Shown here: piece after piece, positions 21,739 through 33,381 of the stretch
How positions within the stretch are numbered: the first letter of the stretch is position 1
Layout: each line of letters begins with the position of its first letter
Assembly: GCF_000687475.1 (NCBI RefSeq)
Contig: NC_057317.1
Coordinates: forward strand, 620,001-684,000
DNA: 64,000 nt
Direction: 5' to 3'
Origin: Ustilaginoidea virens
Lineage: Eukaryota > Ascomycota > Sordariomycetes > Hypocreales > Clavicipitaceae
Notes under the pieces: model-generated
What the model saw: only the letters and a program-made list of their open reading frames with translations
What the model was told of the DNA's origin: nothing
The model's database searches: none
Made by a program: the position numbers and the translations under genes

Positions 21739-23520
21739 ATGGCCAACAAAGTTTATGACTGGAGCTCAAACCACCAGGTGGCCTCCGAAAGCGAGCTCTC
21801 TTCAGACGCCGAGTCTGAGGACTCCATCGGCGGCAAGGAGACGAGTGGCATTTTCGACAAGGATTCCGACGAAGAGGAGCTCGAGCGGCTAGTCTTGGGA
21901 AATAATGCAGGGTTCCGAGAAAACCTATTCAAGCATGGACACGTTGCCGAGGGCGGGGACGACGACGTCGACCTTCCAATGGAAGATGTCGATGCCGGCG
22001 GCCTGGAGGACGTTGACGACGCCGACCTCTTTATTCTGGACACTGGCGCCGGTGGGATCCTGCCAAAGCCGGTGACGACCACGCCAGAGACTGCCTTGGC
22101 CGACGCCCCTGTTTGGGACGACAGCGACGACGATCGACTGGTCGTGTCTCTGGCAAGCCACTCGAGACTCCGGAGACTTCGTGCCACCGTGGAGGACGAT
22201 CTGATCAGTGGCACCGAGTACTCGAGACGACTACGCCAGCAGTACCTGCGAGTCAATCCGGCACCGGCGTGGGCCAAGCAGGCTGCCTCCTCCCGCCCGC
22301 ACGCCGCCAAGAGACGGCGACGCTCCTCCGCGGGCTCCAGCTCCTCTGGCGGTTCCGACAGCGGCTCCGACAGCGGGTCCGACGAGGACTCGTCCGCGCA
22401 ACCTCTGGAAGAGCTGCTGCGCAACGTCAAGCAACTGGCCGGCCTGGGCGGCTCCATGAAGAAGCGCAAGCTGCGCCCCGAGGTCATCGACATCCAAAAG
22501 ACGCGCGACATCCCCGACCGGCACAAGACATCGGTTGCGTGCCTCTCCTTCCACCCCGAGTACCCCGTCCTCTTGTCCGCGAGCACAGCCTCGATTCTCT
22601 ACCTGCATCACGTCGCGCCGGAAGCCCAGCCCACCCCCAACCCGCGGCTCACCTCTGTCCAGGTGAAGCAGGTTGACGTGCGCCGGGCCGAGTTCCTCTA
22701 CCCCCAGGGAGACAAGATCTTCTTCGCCGGCCGAAGGAGGTACTTCCACCACTGGGACCTGCCGTCCGGCGTGGTGCAGAAGACGGCGCGTGTCACCGCG
22801 CACCAGCTGGAGCACAAGAGCATGGAGCGGTTCAGGCTGAGCCCCTGCGGGCGGTACATGGCCATTGTGGCCTCGTCCAGGAAGGGGGGCGGCGTCATCA
22901 ACGTGCTCAGCGTCAGCTCGATGCAGTGGATTGCCGCCGCGAGGCTGTCGAGCCGCCATGGCATCGCCGACTTTGCGTGGTGGAGCACGGGAGACGGCAT
23001 GACCGTCCTGGGAAAGGACGGCTCGGTGGGCGAGTACAGCGTCGAGGCGAGGACGTTTACCGGCATCTGGCACGATGACGGCTGCGTGGGCGGCATCGTC
23101 GTTGCTCTCGGAGGCCACGGCGGGCCCGCTGCGCTGGGACACGACCGATGGGTCGCCGTGGGCTCCAACTCCGGCATCACAAACATCTACGACAGAAGCG
23201 CGCTCATTGACCAGCAAACGAGTCAAGACGTCGTCGCCATCAAGGAGCGGCCAGCTCCAACCCGGACATTTGAGCAGCTCGTCACCCCAATCACCGTCCT
23301 TGCCTTTTCGCCCGACGGCCAGCTGCTTGCGTTTGGCAGTCGTGAGAGAAAGGACGCGTTGAAACTCGTGCACCTGCCCAGTTGCACTGTGTACAGGAAC
23401 TGGCCGACGGAACGGACGCCCCTGGGGAAAGTATCATGTGTAGCGTTTGGGAGAGATAGCGACCTGTTGGCTGTCGGAAACGACTCGGGTAAAATTAGAT
23501 TATGGCACATAAGGTGTTAG
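21739..23520 (+). CDS. utp18: U3 snoRNP-associated protein Utp18 (SSU processome WD40 protein)
   Basis: A single exon of 593 codons. Utp18 is a WD40 subunit of the UtpB module of the small-subunit processome and acts in 18S rRNA maturation in the nucleolus. The acidic N-terminus has the family feature DSDEEELERLVLGNNAGF. A basic, Ser-rich linker (KRRRRSSAGSSSSGGSDSGSDSGSDEDS) leads to the motif RPEVIDIQKTRDIPDRHKTSVACLSFHPEYPVLLSAS, after which the propeller occupies about residues 250-593. Repeat signatures include DKIFFAGRRRYFHHWDL, FRLSPCGRYMAIVASS, FSPDGQLLAFGSRE and DLLAVGNDSGKIRLWHIR at the very end. Length and architecture fit the fungal family. The gene is convergent with the Sld5 gene downstream. 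Confidence 0.94.
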   Translation: MANKVYDWSSNHQVASESELSSDAESEDSIGGKETSGIFDKDSDEEELERLVLGNNAGFRENLFKHGHVAEGGDDDVDLPMEDVDAGGLEDVDDADLFILDTGAGGILPKPVTTTPETALADAPVWDDSDDDRLVVSLASHSRLRRLRATVEDDLISGTEYSRRLRQQYLRVNPAPAWAKQAASSRPHAAKRRRRSSAGSSSSGGSDSGSDSGSDEDSSAQPLEELLRNVKQLAGLGGSMKKRKLRPEVIDIQKTRDIPDRHKTSVACLSFHPEYPVLLSASTASILYLHHVAPEAQPTPNPRLTSVQVKQVDVRRAEFLYPQGDKIFFAGRRRYFHHWDLPSGVVQKTARVTAHQLEHKSMERFRLSPCGRYMAIVASSRKGGGVINVLSVSSMQWIAAARLSSRHGIADFAWWSTGDGMTVLGKDGSVGEYSVEARTFTGIWHDDGCVGGIVVALGGHGGPAALGHDRWVAVGSNSGITNIYDRSALIDQQTSQDVVAIKERPAPTRTFEQLVTPITVLAFSPDGQLLAFGSRERKDALKLVHLPSCTVYRNWPTERTPLGKVSCVAFGRDSDLLAVGNDSGKIRLWHIRC

Positions 23521-24016
23521 GTTTGATGATTTGTATTTTCACGTCTCTTTTCCTGGAGGGTGCCTTTGTATGTCTTTCTCTATTTGAATTTTTTTTTTTG
23601 TTTTGTTTTTGAGATTTGCCAAATCTCGCTGCAAATGTTGACGTGTCCAAGTTTCCTATACTTGTAGCTTTTCCTATCCTGAAATCCGGGTTGAAAACAT
23701 ACTTTGGCCCACTGTCTTTTGTGTGTGTGTGTGTATTGTTGCCTTGGAGCCGTTGCTCGCTCAACAGTTCGATCCCATTCACTCACTCATGCAGCGCGTC
23801 CTCGCATAATGACGGTTACCACATGATCGTTGCCGCGCTGGCTAGACCCTTGCTTGATTTTTCTCCCTCCATTGTCCTCAAGTTTGCGCATATTACGTAC
23901 GACCTTGCAGGGGACTTGCTCTTCCTTCTCTGACACCCCCTGCAGATGAACGTTTCGACGTGTGGCGGAGCTCTTGTCTCACGCGTGTGGTGTATTCGCG
24001 TATTCGGGCTGTCAGT
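23521..24016. other. convergent 3' intergenic region
   Basis: Lies between the ends of UTP18 (plus) and SLD5 (minus). No gene seen. It has a T-rich tract at 23588-23611 and a (GT)n run near 23721-23736. Confidence 0.6.
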
Positions 24017-24958
24017 TCACACCAGCTCAGCATCCTGGTTTTCCACCAACGCTTTTGCACTGGACCACCTCAGAATCAGGACATCTCCCTCCACAGCCGG
24101 CAAGGTAACGTCTGCATCTGTTCCCTGCCCATAGACATCTTTATCCTTGAGCATGCGAATAAACACGGCGGCGTCCAAGTTCGGGGTGTCAATCATGCTA
24201 ATGTTGCCGGCTGTGTCGTTCAGATTCTGCAGCGGTTGCGGAAACGACACCAGAAATGAAGAGAGGTAGTGGTTATGAAGTAGCGCTTGGTGCCTCGTTG
24301 CGTACGCGAGCTCCGAGGTCGACAGTCTATCTCGTAGTTCTTGCGTGGACAGATAGTGCAGTGTGTGTTTGTCAATCTAGACATTGCTTTCCGTGTTTAG
24401 CACCAGAGTTGTTGTCACAGTACACGCTTTCCTCTTCCTCTATCTCTGTGCGGTGGGTATTGTGTTTGCTAGCGACGAGCAATACCGTGCACTCGTTTTG
24501 CTTGTCTGGACTGGCATCGTTCTTACCTTTGCAATGCGTACTCTCAAATAGCTTCTCAGTAGGAACTTGTATCTTTCCAACTCTGTTTGGATGACAATGA
24601 GAGAAAAGTTGGTTTTTGGGTCCATGTCGCCAGTCAGCTCCTCGACTTTTTCGATTTGGGCCTTGATGCAGTCATTGACTCTTTCAAAGAGGCCGTCGGA
24701 TGGCCATCTACGCGCATTGGCTTTCGCGTTAGAGACCCTCTTTCTCTTGGGGGGGGTTTTTTTTTGGCGTTATTCTGCCGAGCCAGGGGAGGCAGTGAGA
24801 GGTTGGCAAACCCCGTGGCGAAGGAGTACTCACTTCAAGAGCTCTGGGGCCGATCGTTCTGCCACCCACCGACGCGTCATGGCCTGAAGGTCGCGTGTAC
24901 CGGGTTGCGATGCATGAGTCGCGGGGTCGACTTGGCGAAGGATGTCGTCAATGTCCAT
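24017..24958 (-). CDS. sld5: DNA replication complex GINS protein Sld5
   Basis: Three exons on the minus strand, 24834-24958, 24527-24707 and 24017-24376, give 221 residues; introns are 126 and 150 bases and phases agree. Sld5 is one of four GINS subunits of the CMG helicase at replication forks. The start [15 protein letters not shown] is the standard fungal N-terminus, and the following [31 protein letters not shown] is the conserved alpha domain. Exon 2 contains [32 protein letters not shown]. Exon 3 has [39 protein letters not shown] and the B domain ending [25 protein letters not shown], a hallmark of Sld5. The open frame runs 85 codons further upstream, but the conserved protein starts at 24958. 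Confidence 0.95.
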
Positions 24959-25686
24959 GGCTGAGGGTTGAGAGATTGTCAAGATTCGAGAAGCCGAAGC
25001 CCCGGACCAGCGAAAATTGCTGCGGGGTTGAAATAAAAATGGCCTGTCACGAGTTTCGAGTCTGTTCTGCGAGTTGTTGAGGGGCATCGGGAGGATGCTA
25101 GCTGATCGTTTGGTGTCGGGGCGCTTGGGGCTTTTGCTTTGAGAGGGACGAGAGCCAGTTGACCTGGAACCTTGCGTGCAATGAGGTTTTCGCAGGACTA
25201 TCCATCCATGCATGCGTCTTCATATTTGATGCTTTGCGGCCGCCGACTGGGAGTTTTGTCATGGATCAAATCGCCATGTTGGTAATTAATTCGAGACTCG
25301 CAGCATTGATTTATTCCAGGCCGGCCATAGCCTGTCGACACAGACGGGAGGCACCTGCCCTGCCCTGCCCTCCCCCTCTTGCCGACGATGATTGATAGGA
25401 GGTATCGATAGGAGGAGCTATTGATGCAATGCAACACTGGAGACAGTCTTGGGTGAGCTAATAAGTGGCCCATATACGCCTGTTTCTCCCTCTCCCCATC
25501 CCTGGCCTCCTTTTTCTCGAGCTTGCTTGAGTACGTCAATTAAATCTTCGCATTCGTTCAGAGCGGGCACCCGCGTTAAATTGCCAACAACATGACAAGA
25601 AACCGTCATGACGAGCCGGTGCCGAACGCATGGCATCTCGGAGCCATACTCGAAAAGAGAATCATTACGCGCACTATCTTCTAACC
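24959..25686. other. intergenic region upstream of SLD5 and the frameshifted relic
   Basis: No gene seen. This is the shared upstream region of the minus-strand SLD5 and the plus-strand relic at 25687. Confidence 0.5.
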
Positions 25687-26107
25687 ATGGTTACCACCAA
25701 CCCAAATAGCTTGGCAGCAACGCCTTCCACGGCACAAGTCGTCTGGAGAGAGGGAATCGTTGTGAGCCCTCACGGAGCCAGACAGCTACATTTCTCCGTC
25801 AGAACACACGATTTTTTGCCTGGAATCATGCACGCCCGTGCTGTTGGCAGCAAATTTACCGTCCTGATCGACTCGGGGATGAACCGGGCGGGCCAGTGCA
25901 GACACTGCAGAGGCTGTTATTGCCCGTCTACTGGCTGACGCTGATCCAACTATGGGTTTCCCGGGAGCCAAATCGACCGAAGACATCAAGCGGTATCTTT
26001 TCAGGAAGACTTCGTATCTGGGCGATATAGAAGCCAATCTGTGCCGTCAATACATTTGCCCCGTGGACAAGTTATCATGTTGTATGTGTGCATCTTATCC
26101 TGTGTAA
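25687..26107 (+). pseudogene. frameshifted relic of an unrecognised gene
   Basis: An ATG at 25687 (MVTTNPNSLAATPS) opens a frame that looks coding (VVWREGIVVSPHGARQLHFSVRTHDFLPG) up to about 25885. Coding-like sequence then continues in another frame from about 25893 (TAEAVIARLLADADPTMGFPGAKSTEDIKRYLFRK...EANLCRQYICPVDKLSC) to a stop at 26105-26107. The first frame stops at 25938. The switch happens near 25880-25895, where no intron of workable length can be placed, so a one-base loss or a sequencing error is likely. I do not recognise the family. It could be a truncated copy of a longer enzyme. Confidence 0.45.
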
Positions 26108-26307
26108 AATCACGGAGACAAGTTTACACTTGACTCACAAACTATGTCAATCAATGATACTCAAGTTTTCTTTACAGTAATATATTACACATGTTGATCG
26201 TTGTATCAGACGGACTTGCGTTGGCCTCAAGATCACAATCATACACCTTCCCGCCACCGCAATTTTTCCGCCTCTGTCTGGTACCATGTCCCAATGTACA
26301 TCTTGGC

Positions 26308-27125
26308 TCATTGAAACTTTTTGAGAGGTTTGTGAGCTTCCCTTTGAGCTTGTTCATACCCGTTGACAATGCCATACGTCCATTTCAAGACGCCAGAAAA
26401 GGCTGTTACGAGACCAGCCGAAACTGTGAAGAGTAAAGCTCGCTGAGTGGTGGTCAGAAGTTCAAACATGGGATAGGGGTACCTAGTGAGGATGATGAGC
26501 ACTGGATCGGGAAACAGAACATCTGGTCCCCTCGACTTTATCTTGCTCGTCGCCCTAAGTCGAGAAATGTTCGGCAATGGTTATGCAACACTTACCGGCC
26601 ATTCTTGCTGAAGCAAGCTTCCACCCAATACCAGTAGGCAAACGAAAACGCTGTGCTCAGCGACATCATTCCATATGCCGAGATTGTCCATGGTGGACTA
26701 AATAGGATCAGATCCAGAGTCAAGAACAAAGCTGGCGCAAGATGGAAGCCGATGTCAACCCAGGTTTCCAACTCAAATCCAGGCTGAACAATTAAGGAGG
26801 TATCGATAGCGCAGATGCCCCAATACAATGTCGAAATAAGAACCTCGAGAGGAGTGGCAATGACGGAGATCAGGTTCTTTATCCGGAAGAGCGCCGAGCT
26901 CCCAGTCACGTCTGCCACGGCAGCCAGGACGAAGACTGACAACGACAGCGTCAAACCAATGATGGTGAGAAACTGGAAATACCATCCATGTGAGTCGGCG
27001 AAGGGAGTATCCCATTCGAAGAGGAACTGGAAGGTCTTGGCCAGAGACACGGCTCCCAGCAGATGGACAAGGAGAGAGAAGGAGGGTGAAGGGGAAGCCA
27101 GGCACTGGAGGCGATGCTGCGCCAT
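26308..27125 (-). CDS. FAR-17a/AIG1-like multi-pass membrane protein
   Basis: Two exons on the minus strand, 26596-27125 and 26308-26482, give 234 residues; the intron of 113 bases is phase 2. The protein belongs to the FAR-17a/AIG1 (androgen-induced) family, whose animal members hydrolyse fatty-acid esters of hydroxy fatty acids. The start MAQHRLQCLASPSPSFSLLVHLLG fits fungal members; the open frame extends 35 codons further but without conserved sequence. Diagnostic segments are WDTPFADSHGWYFQFLTIIGLTLS, the conserved ISTLYWGICAIDTSLIV, HLAPALFLTLDLILFSPPWTI, SFAYWYWVEACF and, after the splice, YPYPMFELL. The family threonine and histidine are present in this order. About six membrane spans are visible, and the tail is GYEQAQREAHKPLKKFQ. 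The joined codon gives NGRYPYP where relatives usually have NGWYPYP. Confidence 0.9.
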
Positions 27126-27845
27126 TGCGGACGAGCACTGAGGAGTGAAGTAGGTTGCCCAAGTGAGAAGCCAACGAGCGAGTCTGATGGCGCGAGAATA
27201 GCCCTGGTCCCTGAGTCGGAGAAAAACCACAAATCGCTATGTCGCTGTTGTGAAGATCAGGGCAGGGGGGGCAGGGGAGGGGGGATGAAGGAATTCAAAA
27301 CGGAGAGGGGGCCTCGGTATGCGCCTGGAATCAAGTACAGTACACACGTGCTAGATAAAACTACATCTCTCTACTGCTAAACGGACGAAAAGTGCTTCCT
27401 CACAGGTACCTTAGGTACGAGGCAGGTACCTAAGCTAGGAGGTAGCTAACAGAAACGAGAACGCCGAGGCTTACACGATGGAAAGCCTCTATGAACGCTA
27501 ACGTCTGGTGTAAAGGGCTGTGCAGCTGGGAAATAGGAAATAGTGGGGTGGAGGTTGCCTGTCTCCCTCCAATCGACGGTCCGGACTCCACCAGGCGTAA
27601 ACAAGATCAACTGATGCTCAAGTTCAAGCTTGAAATTGATTACTGAATCCACCAGCTTGCTTTGCACGCCCATCCCATCGAAACCAGCAACCGCCGTTCA
27701 CCGTCGCGACCATATCCATATCCGTCTCGAGTTACACCAGAGGTCGCCGATACCGCCCTATCCGTTGTCCTCTCTCCCTTACACCTGTGTATATACCTAG
27801 GTAGATAGATCCGCCAAGATCTCGAGATCTTGTCGCGCCGTGGAA
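27126..27845. other. divergent promoter region
   Basis: Lies between the AIG1-like gene (minus) and the WD40-cyclophilin gene (plus). No gene is seen. It includes a TACCTAGGTA-type cluster at 27404-27445 (GGTACCTTAGGTAC, GGTACCTAAGCTAGG). Confidence 0.5.
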
Positions 27846-29852
27846 ATGATCGATGCCGACAATGACAACTCGCAAAAACGAAGCCACACCGAGTTCGCGC
27901 AGCAAGATGCATCAGGTTCGCTTCACGTGCCGTTTTCTTCCCGGGCCACGGTTCCCTATCGAGCTGACGCAATTATAGATTCCTCGTCGGATGATGACAT
28001 GGGACCTCGACTCCCGTCCGAGCCACGAAAGAAGAAGCGTCGCGTCCTACCCTACGAGAAGCTATACATTGCCGCTCTTCCCAAGTCTGCTCGCTATTCA
28101 AGGTCGCTTATGCACAAAGAGCAGCTGCTCTTCGTGACATGGACGCCGTTGACCGACTTCCTCATCACGGTGTCCGTTGATGGTGTTGTCAAATTCTGGA
28201 AGAAGATTGCGCAGGGCATCGAGTTTGTCAAGGAATTCAAAGCTCACAGCGGCGAGATCAGATCTGTGTCGGTAAGCAAGGATGGCCGAAGTTTCGCTAC
28301 CGCTGGCATGGACGAGACAGTAAAGATCTTCGACGTTGTCACATTCGACTTGCTCTCCGTGCTGTCACTGAGCCATGTCCCGAAAAGTGTTTGCTGGGTG
28401 CATCAGAGAGGCGCCTCCATTCCACTACTCGCCCTGTCAGAAGACTCGGCGCCCTTGATACACATCTACGACGGCCGTGGCGAGAAAGAGCTTCCGATTC
28501 ACACCATCAAAGGCCTGCACCGAAGCCCGGTGCACTTGATGGAGTTCAACGACTCCTACGACTGCGTCGTCTCCATTGATGAGAGCGGCATGGTGGAGTA
28601 CTGGCGCCCGAGTGGGAATTACGAAAAGCCGGACAACGTCTTTCAGTACAAAAGCTCGACCAACCTGTTCGATTTCAAGAAGGCCAAGTCGACGCCCACA
28701 TGTCTGACCATGTCACCGGACGGCAACACTTTTGCCTCATTCTCGTTCCCAGACCGCAAGATACGAATATTCGACTTTGCTTCTGGCAAACTGCACCGTA
28801 CCTACGACGAATCTTTGCAAGCCAACGAAGATATGCAACAGACTGGCACTGCTTCTCACAAACTAGACAGCGTCGAATTCGGCAGGAGGCTCGCTCAGGA
28901 GCGCGAGGTTGATTCCCAGATGCTGCGATGCAGATCCAACATCATTTTCGACGAGTCGGGCCATTTCATCATCTACGGGTCTATGCTAGGCATCAAAGTC
29001 CTCAACACATACACGAATCAAGTGGTCAAGGTGTATGGCAGAGATGAGAATTTCCGAGCCGTCAACCTGGGAATCTACCAGGGCCAGCCGCAAAAGAAGG
29101 GCATAGTCTCGGTGGAAATGGGCGCATCGAGTAACCCGCTGTTGCAGGAAGCGGAAACCCGAGACCCGATCATCATCGCCACCGGGGTCGGCAAAGGTCG
29201 TTTTTACATGTTTACAAATGAAGAGGATGTGTCCAAGTCGACCAGAGACATTCAGAACGAGCGACCAACCATGTTGGGCAATAAGAAGGAGGGCAATGCT
29301 ACAGCCACGGCGACAGGGAGTGCTGCGGTGCTGCATACCAATTTTGGCGACATCCACATACGCCTCTTTCCCGACGCGGCGCCGAAAACGGTGGAGAACT
29401 TTGTGACGCACGCAAAGAACGGCTATTACAACAACACGATTTTCCACAGGGTGATCAAAAAATTCATGATCCAGGGAGGTGATCCCCTGGGCGACGGCAC
29501 GGGTGGAGAGAGTATCTGGGGCAAGGAATTTGAAGACGAATTTAGCAGCCTGAAGCACGACAAGCCCTTCACTGTGAGCATGGCCAATGCTGGGCCCAAC
29601 ACGAACGGGAGCCAGTTCTTCATCACTACGGAGAAGACGGTAGGTGGTTGTGTCACCCGTCCACCCCTCCCCCAAGACTCGAGACCCTTGTCAGTTTGCG
29701 CTAACCATTGACAGCCCTGGCTTGATGGCAAGCATACCATCTTTGGACGAGCGACCCAAGGCTTTGATGTTATCCGAAAAATTGAGAGCATTAGGACCTA
29801 CAAAGAGAAACCCGAAGAGGATGTCAAGATTCTCAATATCGACATAATGTAG
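27846..29852 (+). CDS. WD40-repeat cyclophilin, PPWD1/Cyp15-type peptidyl-prolyl isomerase
   Basis: Two exons, 27846-29639 and 29715-29852, give 643 residues; the 75-base phase-0 intron has a GCTAAC branch site. The ATG at 27846 is used; two codons upstream there is only a GTG. The protein joins an N-terminal WD40 domain (about residues 75-340; [37 protein letters not shown]) to a C-terminal cyclophilin domain (about 493-643; [76 protein letters not shown]). The catalytic Arg is in FHRVI and the conserved FFIT is intact, so the isomerase should be active. The Trp of the cyclosporin pocket is present as [11 protein letters not shown]. Relatives are nuclear and linked to spliceosomes or chromatin. 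Confidence 0.95.
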
Positions 29853-30350
29853 ATCAAATAAACGCGTCTGACCTCTTTATCAATCCAATTGGCCTCCGTG
29901 TCCCTTGCAGCTTTTTTTTGTGTTTTTTTTTTTTTTTTTTTTTTTTTTTCTATTTTTTTCCCCCGGCTGCGAACAGTAGCCTTGTCCTTAGCTTGCGCTT
30001 GAACTGTTTTTTTCTTTGCTTCATTTTCTTTTTGCCCCAGTTAATGACCCCGGAAAAAGCCAAGGAAAAGAAAAGCCTTGCCAGCCGTGGGAGCAAATCA
30101 AGTTGACAACAAACAAGGCGTTGTCTAATTTAGAGCGTCCGTTTCCTAACGTGCATACGGCTGACTGCGGGTCGCTCCATGGCGCGGGCGTCGTTCAGAG
30201 CACTCGGTATTCTTGATCTGGTCCTTTGCCAGTTGAGGCTATTACGTGTGCTATATGAGTCCTACCCTCCTCCCTCTCAAGCGTCGATTGTGTCAAGTTT
30301 CACTTCTTCTACTGCTAACTCGCCCCTTGGAATGCGGTGTAATTCAAACC
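29853..30350. other. intergenic region with long T run
   Basis: No gene seen. A T run of about 30 lies at 29920-29950 and a second T-rich tract at 30008-30033. Confidence 0.55.
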
Positions 30351-33300
30351 ATGCCGCGCCCGAAAATCCCAGGCGCGCCGGAACCCAAGAGACGGAGTCG
30401 CAAAGGATGCTGGTAAGTCATACATATATATATGTGTGTGTGTGAATGCACGCTGCAGGCTGTGTCGATGTATTTCGTCTGACATCTATCAAGGCCGTGT
30501 AAAGGCCGCAAGGTTAAATGTGGAGAAGAACATCCTGCTTGTAGAAAGTGAGTTCATGAAGGATGATGCCATTTTTATCCCCGCCTTCTTCCCCCAAGTT
30601 GATGGGCTTGACCAGGTCATTATCATCTACATGTATCGTGCTTGAGCATGTGTTAACACGACCCTTTTTTCAAAATACAAAGCTGCCTGAAGACGGGTGA
30701 AGTCTGCGACTACAGTGTTCGGCTGAACTGGCAAGGTCGACGCACGAAGCGATCCGTCGTCGATGAAGACGAAGAAGACGGTCCAGTGCCCAAGGATAAT
30801 TGCATTCGATGGCACCACCACGGCTTCTCCATGGAACAAATCCAGGTCTTGGGTGTTCCCCTTGAACAACGGCTCGACTTGGATATTATCGAACCTGTCG
30901 ACGATGGCCAGAAGCAAGATGCGTCCACCGACCTGGTCTCGGTAGTTTCAAATGCTATTTGTTCAGGCCAACCAACAGTTTTAACCAGAAGCAACTTGAT
31001 TTTCATTGATGAGTCTCAGCAGCTTCTGAGCGCCACCGCAAATCCAGAAGCCCATATTGTAAAGAGACGTTTAGCAGACTCTCAAAGCTGTTCCACTGCG
31101 AGCTCTTCCCGAAGTGGCTCTGGAATGGATTCCCCAGTCTCGAGCCAGCGGAAAAGGACCAGGTCTCTGGCGCAGCTGGAACAGCTCGAACCTGGACCAA
31201 ATCCGTCCTTGGCACTCTACAAGCAGAAACAAGGACCCAGCTCATCTGTTGCTTTGTTGCCATGCCGTGATCTTTTTGACGCTCCGCTTACTCCTGCGGC
31301 TTCATCGCCGAGCGATGACGTTGCTCATTGCCGAAACTGGACCGAATTACACTCATCGGGATCTCCTGACTCTTGGTCGTCGTCAGGCAATGGCGAGTCT
31401 GAAGACTTGTTTATTCCACCTGGTTGTTTGTGGGATGATTCAGGACCGTTTAGCCTTCAGGAGTCACCGAGTTACTCGGAAATTCACCCTCTTGGAAGCG
31501 GGGCGTTCTATGGATATGATCAAGGGGTAGCGGATGAGGATGTGCTTAGAAACAATGAAAACCGCGCAGTGCTGCAGCCCCTTGCAGCGCACAGATCTGG
31601 CCACGGCATCCTAGATTTCGCACAAGGTGCCAAAGCACGACGAAAGCGCGGTACCAACGGCGCAATCAATGGTAGCTACTATGACAACATGGTGCCAGTC
31701 ATCATACCCTGGGCTTTTGAGCCTCTCCCGGACATGTGAGCAAATGTTACACCATGCTTCATCCAGCCGAGGGACGAAAATTGACATCAAGAACGTGTTT
31801 CAGCGTCAAGCGAAATAGAACAAACTTACTGGTGAGTTTGCATAACAGCTTAGGCTTTCTTTGGATAAAGTAGAAGAATGAACAGACGCGCGCGACTGAC
31901 TCGGAAGAAAACTAGTACTTGGTAGGAACGCTGGCTTACTTGAACCGCGTACGCATGCAACTAACCTAAGCCCCCTTAGCATCACTTTTTGAATCACAGC
32001 GCACAAGGTAGGAGACCAGAATTGAAGGCCAAGTCCGGCGGAATCGCTAACTCCTGGTTTCATAAAGTATTAGTACCGTATCACACTGAGGACACGAACC
32101 CGGTTACAACACGAGTAGCCGCCATGGCTCTTGAGAACGATGCTCTTATGAGCTTGCTTCTCGCCTACTCCGGTATGAGTGCCTTGACCGTCCTGCGAAT
32201 TGGGCAATGACGTATCGCCACTGACATTCGAAGCTTGCCATCGCTCACAACTTTTGCAAACCTCGCCGCCTCGAATGCGCATGGCAGAATGGGCACAGTC
32301 CATCTTTCCGGCCTTGAGAGAGTCTCTGGTGAGAGAATGGACGCCGGTCTCGAATACCACGCTAGCAATGGCAGTCATACTCGTGGCACTGGAGATTATG
32401 TCTCCGGGAGCGTTTGGACACGGAATATCGTGGCGCGGACACATCACTCACGCCAGAAGTCTACTTGCCAAGCGACTGGAACGCATGTCGGTTAAAAGGG
32501 TGAGCGGTATCGCAGAAGGAGAAGGAGGAGAAGAAGAAGAAGAAGGATTTCGATTCATGCAAAGCTGGCTCGGGTACGTGGGCATCATGGGCAGTCTCAT
32601 GGCTAGCCCGATGGTGGATTCCGTGTCTTCCGCGTCTGAGCTTCTGCCTTGTTCTGCCTTTTCCGTCGTTCCAAGTCGACTTGGCGAGGAGTTGGACAAT
32701 TTAGGCTGCATGACGGGACTATCCATGAGGTGTGTTGGGCTGCTCGGGAGAGTGAATGACTTGTCAAGGCAATGTGATCGGGAGCGGTTCGGGCTCGATG
32801 ATCGACTATGGCTTGGATGGTCTCCTACGTCGTCCACCGCCGAGCAAGCGCTAGTGCTGGAGCAAAACATGATAAAGAGTCTCGCTCAGACTGCCCGACC
32901 TTGCTCGCATGGGCGCGCCGGCAACATGCACGTGCGAGACGTGAAAGAGATGGCCACCATTAACGAAGCATTCCACTGGGCTGGCCTGATTCAGCTACGC
33001 CGCAGAGTGCTCGGGAAGCCAACAAACGATGCCGACGTCCAGCTCCACGTGCGGAAGATTTTGATTTGCCTGGAGAAGCTGCGGACGGGCACCGCCGCCG
33101 AAATACGCTGCCTATTCCCGATTTTCACCGCGGGTTGCGAAGCAGCTGACAAGGACCAACGGAGAAGGCTCCTCTCCAGGCTCGAGAGTGCTGAGAGGAG
33201 CGGCATGAAACAGGCAAGTGCATCTGACCGGAAAAGAAGGAAAATTCTGCCAATACCTGGAGAGCAGACGTTGCTGACCCAGGTATTGCTTCAGGTGTAT

Positions 33301-33381
33301 CACGCCCGGCTGCTGCTGGAGCGAGTGTGGACAGAGGGCCGCCCGTGGGAAGAGCTCATTGGCGATGAGTTTATAGCTTAA
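30351..33381 (+). CDS. Zn2Cys6 transcription factor, Acr-2-like
   Basis: My model has five exons, 30351-30412, 30494-30547, 30683-31735, 32000-32172 and 32234-33381, giving 829 residues with consistent phases. The binuclear zinc cluster is split over three exons: C20, C23, C30, C37, C40 and C47 in the order C-x2-C-x6-C-x6-C-x2-C-x6-C, preceded by PRPKIPGAPEPKRRSRKGCWPCKGRKVKC and followed by EVCDYSVRLNWQGRR. This resembles fungal regulators annotated as acriflavine sensitivity control protein Acr-2. The middle is disordered and Ser-rich up to PVIIPWAFEPLPDM. The C-terminal fungal transcription factor domain follows (LLLAYSACHRSQLL, WAQSIFPALRESL, LQVYHARLLLERVWTEGRPWEE). The third intron (264 bases) is uncertain: relatives have LLHH just after LPDM, and this motif is visible out of frame inside the intron, so another splice or a frameshift is possible. 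Confidence 0.82.

Noticed and set aside
24959..25213. N-terminal extension of Sld5
   Set aside because: The frame is open but lacks conserved residues; family members start at MDIDDIL.
27126..27230. 35-residue N-terminal extension of the AIG1-like protein
   Set aside because: No conserved sequence; the internal ATG at 27125 fits the family start.
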